NCBI GenBank assembly: GCA_041749255.1
Contig: JBGTBR010000064.1
Span: forward strand, 71,908 to 135,907
DNA: 64,000 bases
Source: JABDLO01 sp041749255
GTDB lineage: Bacteria > Bacteroidota > Bacteroidia > Chitinophagales > Saprospiraceae
Reading direction: 5' to 3'
In this document: positions 46,321 through 55,059 of the stretch, piece by piece
How positions within the stretch are numbered: the first letter of the stretch is position 1
Layout: each line of letters starts with the position of its first letter
The notes under the pieces: generated by a model
Databases searched by the model: none
Told to the model about the DNA's origin: nothing
What the model saw: the letters and a program-made list of their open reading frames with translations, nothing else
Made by a program: the position numbers and the translations under genes

Positions 46321-46445
46321 GGAAAGCCCTGATTCAGTGCTTTTAGGATACATATAAGAAAGGAAGGAATGAATGCACATTTTAATGTAAGAATGATGTT
46401 GATGCATAGAACTGATGTTGTTCATTCAACGATAGAAAATTAAAT

Positions 46446-48101
46446 ATGTCAAGAAATTTAAGTGAATTATCAGCCAGAAAAGGCTTGGAAGATAACCTGT
46501 TTGAAAGATTGGGCATAGCAGCTCAACAAACCGGAACACCTGCTACGACTGATCTGGAACAACTAGCTGAGGAATTTTTAATTGGCAAAGCCAATACCTT
46601 TGGCACAGCTACTTTTTATGACTTTCTCAAACCGGAAAACAAAGACAAAAAAGTATATGTATGTAATGGTACAGCATGCATATGCGCTGGTACTCAGGAA
46701 TATGTAATAGAGAGATTAAAAGAAAAATTCCATGCTGATGAAATTGGCCATATGACATGCCTGGGCAGATGCCACGAGAATAGTGCTTTTCATTTTAATG
46801 GGAAGAATTTTTCAGGCAAGGCTATTTTTGACATGAATTTCGAAAACAGTACTGATACTTTGCCCAAAAGCAGAGATTCTTATTACGTAATGGCTAAGAG
46901 TCGTCCTGTGCTAACTCTGCCTTTTACTTCACTCAAAGAGTATTACTGGCCTTTTCTGGAAGCTTTGCGACATGATCCCTCAAAAGTACTTGAAGAAATC
47001 AAAGTATCAAATGTTAGGGGTAGGGGTGGAGCCGGATTTCCCATGGGGTTGAAACTTGAATTTTGTAAAAATGCAAAAAGTGATATAAAATTTATTATTT
47101 GCAATGCAGATGAAGGTGATCCAGGCGCTTATTCTGATCGCTATTTATTGGAGGAAAGACCGCATTCTGTATTATTTGGGATGCTGATTTCAGGTTATAT
47201 TACAGGTGCCGCTTATGGTGTTGTATACATCAGAGCAGAATACCCCGATTCTGTTTCACGTATGCAAGAAGCTATTAATGAATTAAAACAATCCGGGCTT
47301 GCCGGTAAAAATATTCAAGGCAGTGGATTTGATTTTGAATTTAAAATCATTCAGGCACAGGGCTCCTACATATGCGGTGAAGAGACGGCATTGATCAATT
47401 CCATAGAAGGCCAAAGACCTGAAGTGAGGGTGAGGCCACCTTATCCGGCACAGCAGGGATTATTCAATAAACCTACCATCGTGAACAATGTTGAAACATT
47501 GGCCACAGTGCATTATATCCTTGAAAAAGGTGGTGCTCATTGGAAGAGTATCGGTACTGAAACGTCTTCAGGCACAAAACTGATTAGTTTAGACAGTTAC
47601 TTCAACCGCCCGGGAATATACGAAGTAGAAATGGGAACTCCCCTTTCTGCTGTCCTCTTTGAAATGGGTGGGGGTTTTAGATCTCCTGTAAAAGCAATGC
47701 AAATCGGCGGCCCTTTAGGAGGCCTTGTACCTATGCATAAAATAGATGATTTGGTCATAGACTTTGAGTCGTTTTCAAAAAATGGATTTCTTTTGGGTCA
47801 TGCGTCGATAGTCTGTATACCCCATGATTTCCCCATCTTGAAATTCATCGAGCACTTGTTTGATTTTGCTTCTTATGAAAGTTGTGGAAAATGTTTTCCC
47901 TGCAGGTTGGGAACAAAAAGAGGTCAGGAATTGGCCATGAAAGCTTTTAGTTCTGATTATAAAATTGACAAGGTTTTATTTGATGATTTACTTACAACTT
48001 TGGAAAAAACATCACTGTGTGCCCATGGGGGAGGTATCCCGTTACCGGTAAGAAACGCACTGGTTTATTTTGAAGATGAGCTTCAGACCTATTTTGAATA
48101 A
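46446..48101 (+). CDS. fdhB: Formate dehydrogenase diaphorase (beta) subunit, NuoE-NuoF-like fusion
   Basis: NADH-forming electron-exit subunit. 551 aa, a fusion of a NuoE-like [2Fe-2S] thioredoxin fold (about 1-125; ligands C73, C78, C105, C109 in 'CNGTAC' and 'TCLGRC') and a NuoF-like part (about 165-551). The latter has the NADH-binding 'VRGRGGAGFPMGLKLE', the FMN-binding 'CNADEGDPGAYSDR', an SLBB region and the [4Fe-4S] ligands in 'SCGKCFPCRLGTKRG' and 'SLCAHG'. It takes electrons from the molybdopterin subunit, encoded 13 bp downstream, and reduces NAD+. The same architecture occurs in NAD-reducing formate dehydrogenases and hydrogenases; fdhD and the formate-dehydrogenase subunit here decide between them. 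Confidence 0.93.
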   Translation: MSRNLSELSARKGLEDNLFERLGIAAQQTGTPATTDLEQLAEEFLIGKANTFGTATFYDFLKPENKDKKVYVCNGTACICAGTQEYVIERLKEKFHADEIGHMTCLGRCHENSAFHFNGKNFSGKAIFDMNFENSTDTLPKSRDSYYVMAKSRPVLTLPFTSLKEYYWPFLEALRHDPSKVLEEIKVSNVRGRGGAGFPMGLKLEFCKNAKSDIKFIICNADEGDPGAYSDRYLLEERPHSVLFGMLISGYITGAAYGVVYIRAEYPDSVSRMQEAINELKQSGLAGKNIQGSGFDFEFKIIQAQGSYICGEETALINSIEGQRPEVRVRPPYPAQQGLFNKPTIVNNVETLATVHYILEKGGAHWKSIGTETSSGTKLISLDSYFNRPGIYEVEMGTPLSAVLFEMGGGFRSPVKAMQIGGPLGGLVPMHKIDDLVIDFESFSKNGFLLGHASIVCIPHDFPILKFIEHLFDFASYESCGKCFPCRLGTKRGQELAMKAFSSDYKIDKVLFDDLLTTLEKTSLCAHGGGIPLPVRNALVYFEDELQTYFE

Positions 48102-48114
48102 AAAATTGAATGGT

Positions 48115-50862
48115 ATGAAAACAGCATATATAAATGATGTTCCTTATGAAATGACAGACGGTGAAACCATTTTGTCATTTATAAGAAGACATAAGGGAGA
48201 GAAATCGGTACCCACCTTATGCGATGCACCCAATCTGGATCCCTTTGGTTCCTGTCGCGTGTGTTCTGTAGATGTCGCATTGGAAAAAAACGGTCGAGCG
48301 AAGACCATGGCATCTTGCCACACACCGGTTATGGCCAATCAATTCATTTATCCTGATTCGAAATCTATTCAATCATTAAGAAGAAACATCATTGAACTGG
48401 TACTCACCGATCATCCCCTGGATTGTTTGACCTGTGAAGTAAATGGAAATTGCGAATTGCAAACGGTAGCGGCTGAGGTAGGTGTCAGGGAAGTTCGCTA
48501 TCCAGCTGGTGAAACGCATTTGGACAGAAAAAAAGATTTGAGTCACCCCTATATGACTTCCGACCTTTCTAAATGTATTAATTGTTACCGTTGTGTCCGT
48601 GCTTGCGATGAAGTACAGGGGCAGTTTGTTTTGAGTATGGCCGGGCGGGGTTTTGATTCTCACATCATTAAAGGGCTCAATCAGAGTTTTATGGAATCGG
48701 ATTGTGTGAGTTGTGGCGCTTGTTCGCAGGCTTGTCCAACCTCTGCCATATCTGATGTATACCAGTCAAAGTCTATAACTGCAACGGATGTTACTCGGAC
48801 AATATGTACCTATTGCGGTGTGGGTTGCAATCTGGAAGTCTCAACCCGAAATGGTGAGATATTAAGTATTCAGGCACCATATGATGCTGAAGTGAATCAA
48901 GGTCACACTTGTTTGAAAGGCCGGTATGCCTTTAAATTTTACGACCATCCTGACCGGCTTGACTCTCCAATGATCAGGAAAAATGGAGTTTTTGAAAAAG
49001 TAAGCTGGGATGAAGCTTATGATTATATTGCTGAAAAGTTACACTTTTTCAAGAGGGAATATGGTCCGGATTCAATAGCCGGTATTTCATCTGCGAGATG
49101 TACAAATGAAGAAAACTATCTGATGCAAAAGTTTATCAGGGCTGTGATAGGAACCAATAATATTGACGGGTGTGCCAGAGTATGCCACTCACCTACGGCT
49201 TTGGGTATGCAGAGAACATTTGGAACGGGTGCTGCGACGAATTCTATTGATGATTTGAAAGACACAAATTGTATTTTGATCATAGGAGCGAACCCTACAG
49301 ATGCCCACCCCGTGACCGGAGCAAAGTTTAAACAATTTGCCATGAAAACGGGAAATATTACCATCGTAATTGATCCCAGAAGAACAGAAATAGCTAAGTA
49401 TGCTACACACCATATTCCTCTTCGTCCCGGAACCAATGTGGCAGTCCTCAACATGATGATGTATTACATTATACAAGAAGGTTTGGCAGACAAATCATTT
49501 ATCGGATCCCGTACAGAGGGTTATGAAGATTTTAAAAAAGAGATATTAAGCATAGATTTAGATAAAATTGAAGCGGTTTGTGGTGTCGACAGAGAGATCA
49601 TAAAAAAAGCTGCCATTGCATATGCATCAGCTCCCAACGCCATGTCATTTCACGGATTGGGAGTTACAGAACATTCGCAAGGCACTTTTACCGTTATGCA
49701 AATTGCAGATCTGGCCATGCTTACCGGAAATATTGGAAGGAGAGGAGTAGGAGTCAATCCTCTCAGAGGACAAAATAATGTCCAGGGTAGTGCTGATATG
49801 GGAGTTCAACCCCATCAGGGAGCTGGATATATGGATATTACCAAACCTGAAATCAACCAAAGGTACAATTCATTTTATGGAGTAACCGTACCCAGTCATA
49901 TAGGGTATAAAATTCCTGAAATGTTCGATGCTGCTATCGCTGGCAAATTAAAGGCTCTTTGGATAATAGGAGAAGATGTCGTTCAGACAGACCCAAATAC
50001 ACAAAAAGTGATCAGGGCATTGGAAAGTACGGATCTCGTTATTGTACAAGAGCTATTTATGACCGAAACAGCTAAATATGCTGATATGATTTTGCCCGGT
50101 GCTTCATTCCTTGAAAAAAGCGGAACTTTTACCAACGGAGAAAGAAGGGTACAGGCTGTTAGGCAAGCGGTTAATCCAAATGGGTTGTCAAAGCCGGATG
50201 GACAAATCATTGTTGATATTATGAACAGAATGGGATATTATCAACCCGATTATGATCCCAAGACTATGTTAGAAGAAATTTCTCAAATTGTTCCTTTTTT
50301 TGAAGGCATCACATGGGAGAATTTAGGCAAAAATGGCAAACAATGGCCGGTGGCAAAAGATGGTACGGATACCAAAATCCTCCATCAAACGGATTTTAAA
50401 AGAGGTAAGGGTCAATTCATTTTTAAAGACTGGAAGGAAACTGAAGAACTCCTTGATAATGCCAAAGACTATCCCTATATACTTACTACAAACAGAGAGT
50501 TAGAACATTATAACTGTGGCGCCATGACCAGGAGGACTGCGAACGAATTGTTGTTGAAAGACGATTATTTAATGATCCATCCGGATGATGCTAAAAAACA
50601 CTTTATTCAAGAGGGTGACTTCGTTTGTGTAGAATCGCCAAGAGGAAAAGTAGATGTAAAAGCCCGGATCACGGATGATGTAAAAATGGGTGTTTTGAGC
50701 ACGACATTCCATTTTCCGGATATTATGATCAACAACTTAACAGGAGATATCCATGATACGGAAGCCAAATGCCCGGAATATAAAGTTGTCGCTGTCAGGA
50801 TCAGAAAGAGTAAAGGGAAATACAAGGACAATGCATTAACGATGAAATCTGAGTTGGTTTAG
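48115..50862 (+). CDS. fdhA: NAD-linked formate dehydrogenase, molybdopterin (alpha) subunit
   Basis: Oxidises formate to CO2 at a molybdenum (or tungsten) bis-MGD centre. 915 aa from the ATG at 48115; a start at 48070 would overlap the previous gene. Order: [2Fe-2S] ferredoxin domain ('TLCDAPNLDPFGSCRVCSVD'), NuoG-like His/Cys cluster ('DHPLDCLTCEVNGNCEL'), two [4Fe-4S] ferredoxin motifs ('KCINCYRCVRACDE', 'DCVSCGACSQACPTS'), then the molybdopterin domain with its own [4Fe-4S] ('TICTYCGVGCNLEV'). The metal-ligand residue is Cys357 (TGC at 49183) with the formate-dehydrogenase His in 'RVCHSPT', not selenocysteine. With the diaphorase subunit and FdhD, it forms a soluble formate:NAD+ oxidoreductase. 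Confidence 0.94.
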   Translation: MKTAYINDVPYEMTDGETILSFIRRHKGEKSVPTLCDAPNLDPFGSCRVCSVDVALEKNGRAKTMASCHTPVMANQFIYPDSKSIQSLRRNIIELVLTDHPLDCLTCEVNGNCELQTVAAEVGVREVRYPAGETHLDRKKDLSHPYMTSDLSKCINCYRCVRACDEVQGQFVLSMAGRGFDSHIIKGLNQSFMESDCVSCGACSQACPTSAISDVYQSKSITATDVTRTICTYCGVGCNLEVSTRNGEILSIQAPYDAEVNQGHTCLKGRYAFKFYDHPDRLDSPMIRKNGVFEKVSWDEAYDYIAEKLHFFKREYGPDSIAGISSARCTNEENYLMQKFIRAVIGTNNIDGCARVCHSPTALGMQRTFGTGAATNSIDDLKDTNCILIIGANPTDAHPVTGAKFKQFAMKTGNITIVIDPRRTEIAKYATHHIPLRPGTNVAVLNMMMYYIIQEGLADKSFIGSRTEGYEDFKKEILSIDLDKIEAVCGVDREIIKKAAIAYASAPNAMSFHGLGVTEHSQGTFTVMQIADLAMLTGNIGRRGVGVNPLRGQNNVQGSADMGVQPHQGAGYMDITKPEINQRYNSFYGVTVPSHIGYKIPEMFDAAIAGKLKALWIIGEDVVQTDPNTQKVIRALESTDLVIVQELFMTETAKYADMILPGASFLEKSGTFTNGERRVQAVRQAVNPNGLSKPDGQIIVDIMNRMGYYQPDYDPKTMLEEISQIVPFFEGITWENLGKNGKQWPVAKDGTDTKILHQTDFKRGKGQFIFKDWKETEELLDNAKDYPYILTTNRELEHYNCGAMTRRTANELLLKDDYLMIHPDDAKKHFIQEGDFVCVESPRGKVDVKARITDDVKMGVLSTTFHFPDIMINNLTGDIHDTEAKCPEYKVVAVRIRKSKGKYKDNALTMKSELV

Positions 50863-50975
50863 GACTTCAAAAGAAAGAGTAATACGAAAAACAAGTATAA
50901 GTGTCCTACAACCCATTTGATGTAAATCTGTGGATACTTTATGATAACCTTTAGATGAATTGGCTATAAGCGATA

Positions 50976-51203
50976 TTAACTTTGTGTGGCGATTTCCTCG
51001 AAGTTTTCTTCGACAAACTTTTTACCATCCCATTTGCCCAACCATTCACAATTAGCGTACGTTTTTAAATACCTGTTGTAAGCATCAATGGCTTTTTGTC
51101 TATCTACCCGCTTAATGGTTATAGTGTTGTTATATCCGTTTTTGATATTGAAATAATATATACCTTTTCCAAAATCAAATTTTTTAGTGCTCGTTCTTGC
51201 CAT
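50976..51203 (-). CDS. Small uncharacterised protein downstream of rpsU
   Basis: 75 aa, soluble, basic. Begins 'MARTSTKKFDFGKGIYYF' and has the segment 'ITIKRVDRQKAIDAYNRYL' followed by 'CEWLGKWDGKKFVEE'. The pattern of a small beta sheet with one helix is clear, but I do not recognise a family. It is the last gene of a three-gene leftward run, 16 bp after the rpsU stop, so co-expression with a ribosomal protein is likely. A ribosome-related role is only a guess. Confidence 0.65.
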   Translation of the reverse strand: MARTSTKKFDFGKGIYYFNIKNGYNNTITIKRVDRQKAIDAYNRYLKTYANCEWLGKWDGKKFVEENFEEIATQS

Positions 51204-51219
51204 AACGATAGTAAATTAA

Positions 51220-51408
51220 TTAATTATTACCAAATTTTTCTTGCCTGTAAGCCGCGTTTAATATCTCATTACGTCTTTGAACAGATGGTTTTGTGAAATG
51301 TTGTCTTTTTCTCAGTTCTTTTATGATACCTACATTTCTATGTTTTCTTTTATATCTTTTCAAAGCCCTGTCGATGGTTTCATCGTCTTTAATTTCAATT
51401 ATTAACAT
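51220..51408 (-). CDS. rpsU: Small ribosomal subunit protein bS21
   Basis: 62 aa, the usual size. The bS21 core is clear: 'IDRALKRYKRKHRNVGIIKELRKRQHF' (read as adjoining parts), then 'KPSVQRRNEI'. bS21 sits near the 3' end of 16S rRNA; in Bacteroidota ribosomes it helps hide the anti-Shine-Dalgarno sequence, which explains why the phylum rarely uses such sites. The 33 nt before the start hold no purine-rich Shine-Dalgarno sequence, although rpsU in many Bacteroidia has one for autoregulation. It lies between two uncharacterised small genes in one operon. Confidence 0.95.
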   Translation of the reverse strand: MLIIEIKDDETIDRALKRYKRKHRNVGIIKELRKRQHFTKPSVQRRNEILNAAYRQEKFGNN

Positions 51409-51441
51409 TATGTGTATTTAGATTTTGTAATTCTTTATTTT

Positions 51442-51798
51442 TTAAATGGAATGCACTATGGCATCAATGTTATACGTGTTGACCAAATCAGTTGTAAATG
51501 ATTTATGACCCCGAGGCGCCAACAAATGAAGTTTACCGTTTCTCAGTTGAGCCATCATACTCAGCAGTTTCCATTTTGTTACCAATGCTTGAGGATTCTC
51601 AGATTTCAGTGCAATGTCTGTATAGTGTTTACTGCCGTTTGATGTAGTATAGGTAAGATCGGGTTGTACGGATTCGTTTGTAGTTTTATTAATATACGAT
51701 TTGGGAGGTTCATAGCCCTCTTTATCTGCTTTAATTTGTTGAGATCCTCTTTTTTCCACCCACTCCAAGGCCTGGTCGAAATACGATTCCTTATTCAT
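51442..51798 (-). CDS. Uncharacterised protein, first gene of the rpsU operon (possible nuclease-like fold)
   Basis: 118 aa, soluble. Notable segments: 'QALEWVEKRGSQQIKADKEGY', 'VQPDLTYTT', 'SKHYTDIALKSENPQALVTKW' (split) and 'LLAPRGHKSFTTDLVNTYNI'. The series PD ... D.A.LK followed by a helix and a strand with 'LLAPRG' recalls the PD-(D/E)xK nuclease fold, but the second acidic residue is not in the standard position, so the active site would be degenerate; this is inference. It has the best-defined promoter of the three genes and is 33 bp upstream of rpsU. Confidence 0.7.
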   Translation of the reverse strand: MNKESYFDQALEWVEKRGSQQIKADKEGYEPPKSYINKTTNESVQPDLTYTTSNGSKHYTDIALKSENPQALVTKWKLLSMMAQLRNGKLHLLAPRGHKSFTTDLVNTYNIDAIVHSI

Positions 51799-52131
51799 GA
51801 AAGGTTATTAATAAACATTGATTAAATGAAATTCATTTAGGTTTCAAAATTGTGGTATTCTGGGGATATTTTATTCAAACCTATAAAACTAACCTGTTAG
51901 AGCAACAATAAGTTTCATGGTAAACTCATATTTATTAAAATGCAGTAAAAAATGTCCTTCCTGGATGATTATTTTGTATAGTAAATGAATTGTAAGTAAA
52001 ATAAAGTTTTGTATTGTTGCTACCAAAGAAATGGGTTAACACGCCATTGTCTATTTTTGAAAAATGTATGTTATAATTTAAAAATCTCTACATTTTATTT
52101 ATAAGATGGATGCATTGCTAAGCATTTTCCC
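51799..52131. other. 333-bp intergenic region upstream of the rpsU operon
   Basis: Contains the leftward promoter at 51876-51905. Towards the right end, AAAATGTA (52061-52068) and TACATTTT (52089-52096) form an 8-bp inverted repeat with a 20-nt loop, just downstream of the CPBP gene; it could be a weak terminator for the glyS pair. No gene or structured RNA is evident in the middle. Confidence 0.4.
51876..51905 (-). promoter_or_regulatory. Promoter of the rpsU operon
   Basis: On the minus strand: TTG (51905-51903), 19 bp, TAGGTTTG (51883-51876), a full Bacteroidota promoter. The transcript would start near 51869, about 70 nt before the first gene. It supports one transcript for the three genes down to 50976. 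Confidence 0.55.
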
Positions 52132-52620
52132 TTACGTAAAATACATGGCAAATAAAGCCAACATATTTCTGAAGGCGTGAATAAGCGTAGTCATCCAATA
52201 AGGAGTGATTTTTTCATGACTATAATGAATAAATACATAAACCAGAATCACACCTAATGGAAAAACCAAAATGGCATACCACATGCTATACCCGGCATGT
52301 GCCACTGCAAAGAATATGGCAGAAACGAGGATGACACCCAATATAGGTACACGACCAGATAATAGTTTTACAGGCAAAAATTGAAAAATGAAAGTTTCTA
52401 TGATAGGCGCAATAATTACTGCTATTAAAGATATGGCATAGGGCGACAGGTCTCCAAAATCCGGTCCTCCCAAATCCCCAACAGGATCAAGTCCAAGCAG
52501 AATGAGGATAGGTGTTAATACCACACCAACCAGTATCATTATGGCATTGGTGAACACAATAAAAAGTAAAGGCGAAAGTCCAAACCACCATTCCCTGATT
52601 GTATCCCAATACGATCCCAT
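52132..52620 (-). CDS. CPBP-family intramembrane protease-like protein
   Basis: 162 aa with about four membrane helices. The CPBP (Abi) pattern is seen: first motif 'APIIETFIFQFLPV', second motif 'FFAVAHAGYSMWY' (FxxxH) and third 'TTLIHAFRNM' (H...N). The first motif is ETxxxQ instead of the canonical EExxxR, so one glutamate and the arginine are missing; proteolytic activity is uncertain. At 162 aa it is short for the family. It follows glyS by 10 bp and is probably co-transcribed with it. Confidence 0.8.
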   Translation of the reverse strand: MGSYWDTIREWWFGLSPLLFIVFTNAIMILVGVVLTPILILLGLDPVGDLGGPDFGDLSPYAISLIAVIIAPIIETFIFQFLPVKLLSGRVPILGVILVSAIFFAVAHAGYSMWYAILVFPLGVILVYVFIHYSHEKITPYWMTTLIHAFRNMLALFAMYFT

Positions 52621-52630
52621 ATACTCTTGA

Positions 52631-54151
52631 TTATAATGGATAATTCACATGCACATTGTTTAAAATATCCTTATAAGAAATCCTCTTTTGTTCTAAGGTG
52701 TCTCTCTCACGAATCGTCACAGTTTGGTCTTCCAAAGATTGAAAATCAACAGTAACACAATAGGGTGTGCCTATTGCATCCTGCCTTCTGTACCTTCTAC
52801 CTATGGCATCTTTTTCATCGTATTGGCAATTGACACTTTTTTTCAAGCCATTGAAAATATCTCTGGACATATTGGTTAACTCCTCCTTGTTTTTTAATAG
52901 TGGGAGAACGGCTATTTTTACCGGTGCCAGGGAAGGATGCAATTTCAAGACTACGCGGGTTGAGTCCTGCCCATCAGCATCGGGTACCACTTCTTCTTTG
53001 AGTGCCTGACTTATTTGTGCCAAAAACATCCTGTCGCAGCCAATCGAAGTTTCTACTACAAATGGAACATAACTGCTATTGTCTTCCGGATCAAAATAGG
53101 TCATCTTTTTTCCCGACAATTTTGCATGTTCACTTAGATCAAAATCCGTCCTCGAATGTATACCTTCCAGTTCTCTGAAACCAAAGGGGAATTCAAACTC
53201 AATATCAACAGCTGCATTAGCGTAATGAGCGAGATTATCATGATCGTGAAAACGAAGTTTTGATTCTTGGGTGCCCAATGCTTTATGCCATGCCAGTCGG
53301 GTTTGCTTCCAGTAGTCGTAAAAATGCATTTCTTCACCGGGTTTCACAAAGTATTGCATTTCCATCTGCTCAAATTCCTTCATCCTGAAAATAAACTGAC
53401 GGGCAACTATTTCATTTCTGAATGCCTTTCCTATTTGTGCGATTCCAAAAGGTATTTTTTGACGGGTCGATTTTTGTACGTTGAGAAAATTGACAAATAT
53501 ACCCTGAGCGGTTTCCGGTCTGAGGTAGAGTTTTCCCTCTTCTCCGGCGATATTGCCCAACTGGGTGGAAAACATAAGATTAAACTGGCGAACCTCCGTC
53601 CAGTTCCTCGATCCCGATTCAGGACAGGCAATTTCCAGTTCCTCAATCATGGTTTTTAAATCCGCCATATCACCAATTTTTAAGGCGTTGGCCATTCTTT
53701 TCAATACAAGATCTATAGTTGATTGCCTTTCGATGATTCTGTCATTGGTTTTTCTGAAATGGGCTTCATCAAATGCATCGCCAAATCTTTTCTGGGCTTT
53801 TTCTACGTCTTTCTGGATTTTTGCTTCAATTTTTTCTGCATAACCCTCGATGAGCTGGTCAGCCCGGTACCTCTTCTTTGAATCTTTATTGTCTATAAGG
53901 GGATCATTGAATGCATCGACATGACCGGAGGCTTTCCAGGTTTTAGGGTGCATAAAAATAGCGGCATCTATTCCCACTATATTTTCATGCATGTTGACCA
54001 TACTTTTCCACCAGTATTCCTTAATGTTATTTTTTAACTCCACACCATACGGCCCGTAATCGTAAACTGCACTTAAACCATCATATATCTCGCTTGATGG
54101 ATATATAAATCCGTATTCCTTACAATGTGAAATCAATTGTTTAAAATCCAT
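52631..54151 (-). CDS. glyS: Glycyl-tRNA synthetase (single-chain alpha2 type)
   Basis: Charges tRNA-Gly. 506 aa, the dimeric eukaryote/archaeon-like form common in Bacteroidota rather than the two-gene GlyQ/GlyS form. Class II motifs: 'EYGFIYPSSEIYDGLSAVYDYGP' (parts), 'FNLMF', 'YLRPETAQGIFVNF' (motif 2 region), 'FRMKEFEQMEMQYF', and 'ETSIGCDRMFLAQISQAL' (motif 3). The C-terminal anticodon-binding domain starts near 'LHPSLAPVKIAVLPL'. An exact -7 (TACCTTTG on the minus strand, 54195-54202) lies about 45 bp upstream. CPBP follows by 10 bp. Confidence 0.97.
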   Translation of the reverse strand: MDFKQLISHCKEYGFIYPSSEIYDGLSAVYDYGPYGVELKNNIKEYWWKSMVNMHENIVGIDAAIFMHPKTWKASGHVDAFNDPLIDNKDSKKRYRADQLIEGYAEKIEAKIQKDVEKAQKRFGDAFDEAHFRKTNDRIIERQSTIDLVLKRMANALKIGDMADLKTMIEELEIACPESGSRNWTEVRQFNLMFSTQLGNIAGEEGKLYLRPETAQGIFVNFLNVQKSTRQKIPFGIAQIGKAFRNEIVARQFIFRMKEFEQMEMQYFVKPGEEMHFYDYWKQTRLAWHKALGTQESKLRFHDHDNLAHYANAAVDIEFEFPFGFRELEGIHSRTDFDLSEHAKLSGKKMTYFDPEDNSSYVPFVVETSIGCDRMFLAQISQALKEEVVPDADGQDSTRVVLKLHPSLAPVKIAVLPLLKNKEELTNMSRDIFNGLKKSVNCQYDEKDAIGRRYRRQDAIGTPYCVTVDFQSLEDQTVTIRERDTLEQKRISYKDILNNVHVNYPL

Positions 54152-54194
54152 ATTATTAGAAATCTTAATTTTAAAACTTATTTGGTAAAACCGG

Positions 54195-54202
54195 CAAAGG
54201 TA
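54195..54202 (-). promoter_or_regulatory. Candidate -7 element for glyS
   Basis: TACCTTTG on the minus strand, an exact TAnnTTTG match about 44 bp before the glyS start codon. No clear -33 element at the expected distance. Confidence 0.4.
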
Positions 54203-54252
54203 ATAAGAATAGATTATAATTTTTTTCCATTCTCCTTTTAAAAAATTTACTC

Positions 54253-55059
54253 CTATCCATTATTGCTCAGCTGTTTAGCTCTTTCCAGGGCTTTATGTAC
54301 ACCCTCAGAAAAAATTTGCTTTAGGTGATTCTCATTAAAACTTTGTATGGATGCTTCTGTGGTTCCTCCTTTTGAAGAAACCTTGTTGATCCACTCATTG
54401 CACGATATGTCGAACTTATTGTACAAATCCACTGCTCCTTTAAAAGTTTGATACGTCAAAAGATCGGCTTCAGCCTGACTGAAACCCATATCGAGAGCCG
54501 ATTCTATCAAACATTGCATAAAATAAAAAACATAGGCGGGCCCTGAACCCGATATAGCTGTAGCGGCATCAATTGCATCTTCTCTCTCTACATAAATGGT
54601 TTTACCTGAAGAGTTCAGTAAATTTTGGACCATCACCAACTCAATTCTGGTTATATCTTCTGAGGATGTGAATACTGTCATGCCAGATCCAATCTGTGCC
54701 GGAAGGTTGGGCATAGCTCTTATGATTTTTTTAGTCCCCAAAGCTTTTGAAATGGTCTCGATTTTTACTCCGGCCATAATGGATAGAATAACTTGCTGAT
54801 GATCAATGTGGGAACTCATGGACGGAAACAATTGCAAAGTATCCTGTGGCTTTACTGCAAGTATGATAAGATCACACGAACGAATGTATGATCCGGGCTC
54901 ACTATAAACACTTCCTACCTTCAACTTTTTCAGACTTTCAGCTTTTTCTGAAGATTTTTCGAGGATATACAGATTTTCCTCTGTTACTATATGACTCCTC
55001 AGAAAGCTATGGGCATAAGTAAGACCCATGTTTCCACCTCCTATAATTAATATTCTCAT
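54253..55059 (-). CDS. proC: Pyrroline-5-carboxylate reductase
   Basis: Last step of proline synthesis: reduces pyrroline-5-carboxylate with NAD(P)H. 268 aa, usual size. Rossmann motif 'ILIIGGGNMG' at the N-terminus, then 'LIILAVKPQD', 'RAMPNLPAQIGSGMTVF', and the C-terminal family signature 'AISGSGPAYVFYFMQCLIE' and 'VSSKGGTTEASIQSF'. It appears to be a single gene, divergent from the metalloprotease gene. Confidence 0.96.
   Translation of the reverse strand: MRILIIGGGNMGLTYAHSFLRSHIVTEENLYILEKSSEKAESLKKLKVGSVYSEPGSYIRSCDLIILAVKPQDTLQLFPSMSSHIDHQQVILSIMAGVKIETISKALGTKKIIRAMPNLPAQIGSGMTVFTSSEDITRIELVMVQNLLNSSGKTIYVEREDAIDAATAISGSGPAYVFYFMQCLIESALDMGFSQAEADLLTYQTFKGAVDLYNKFDISCNEWINKVSSKGGTTEASIQSFNENHLKQIFSEGVHKALERAKQLSNNG

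Noticed and set aside
49171..49188. Selenocysteine in formate dehydrogenase
   Set aside because: The metal-ligand codon is TGC (Cys), not TGA, and no SECIS-like hairpin is needed.
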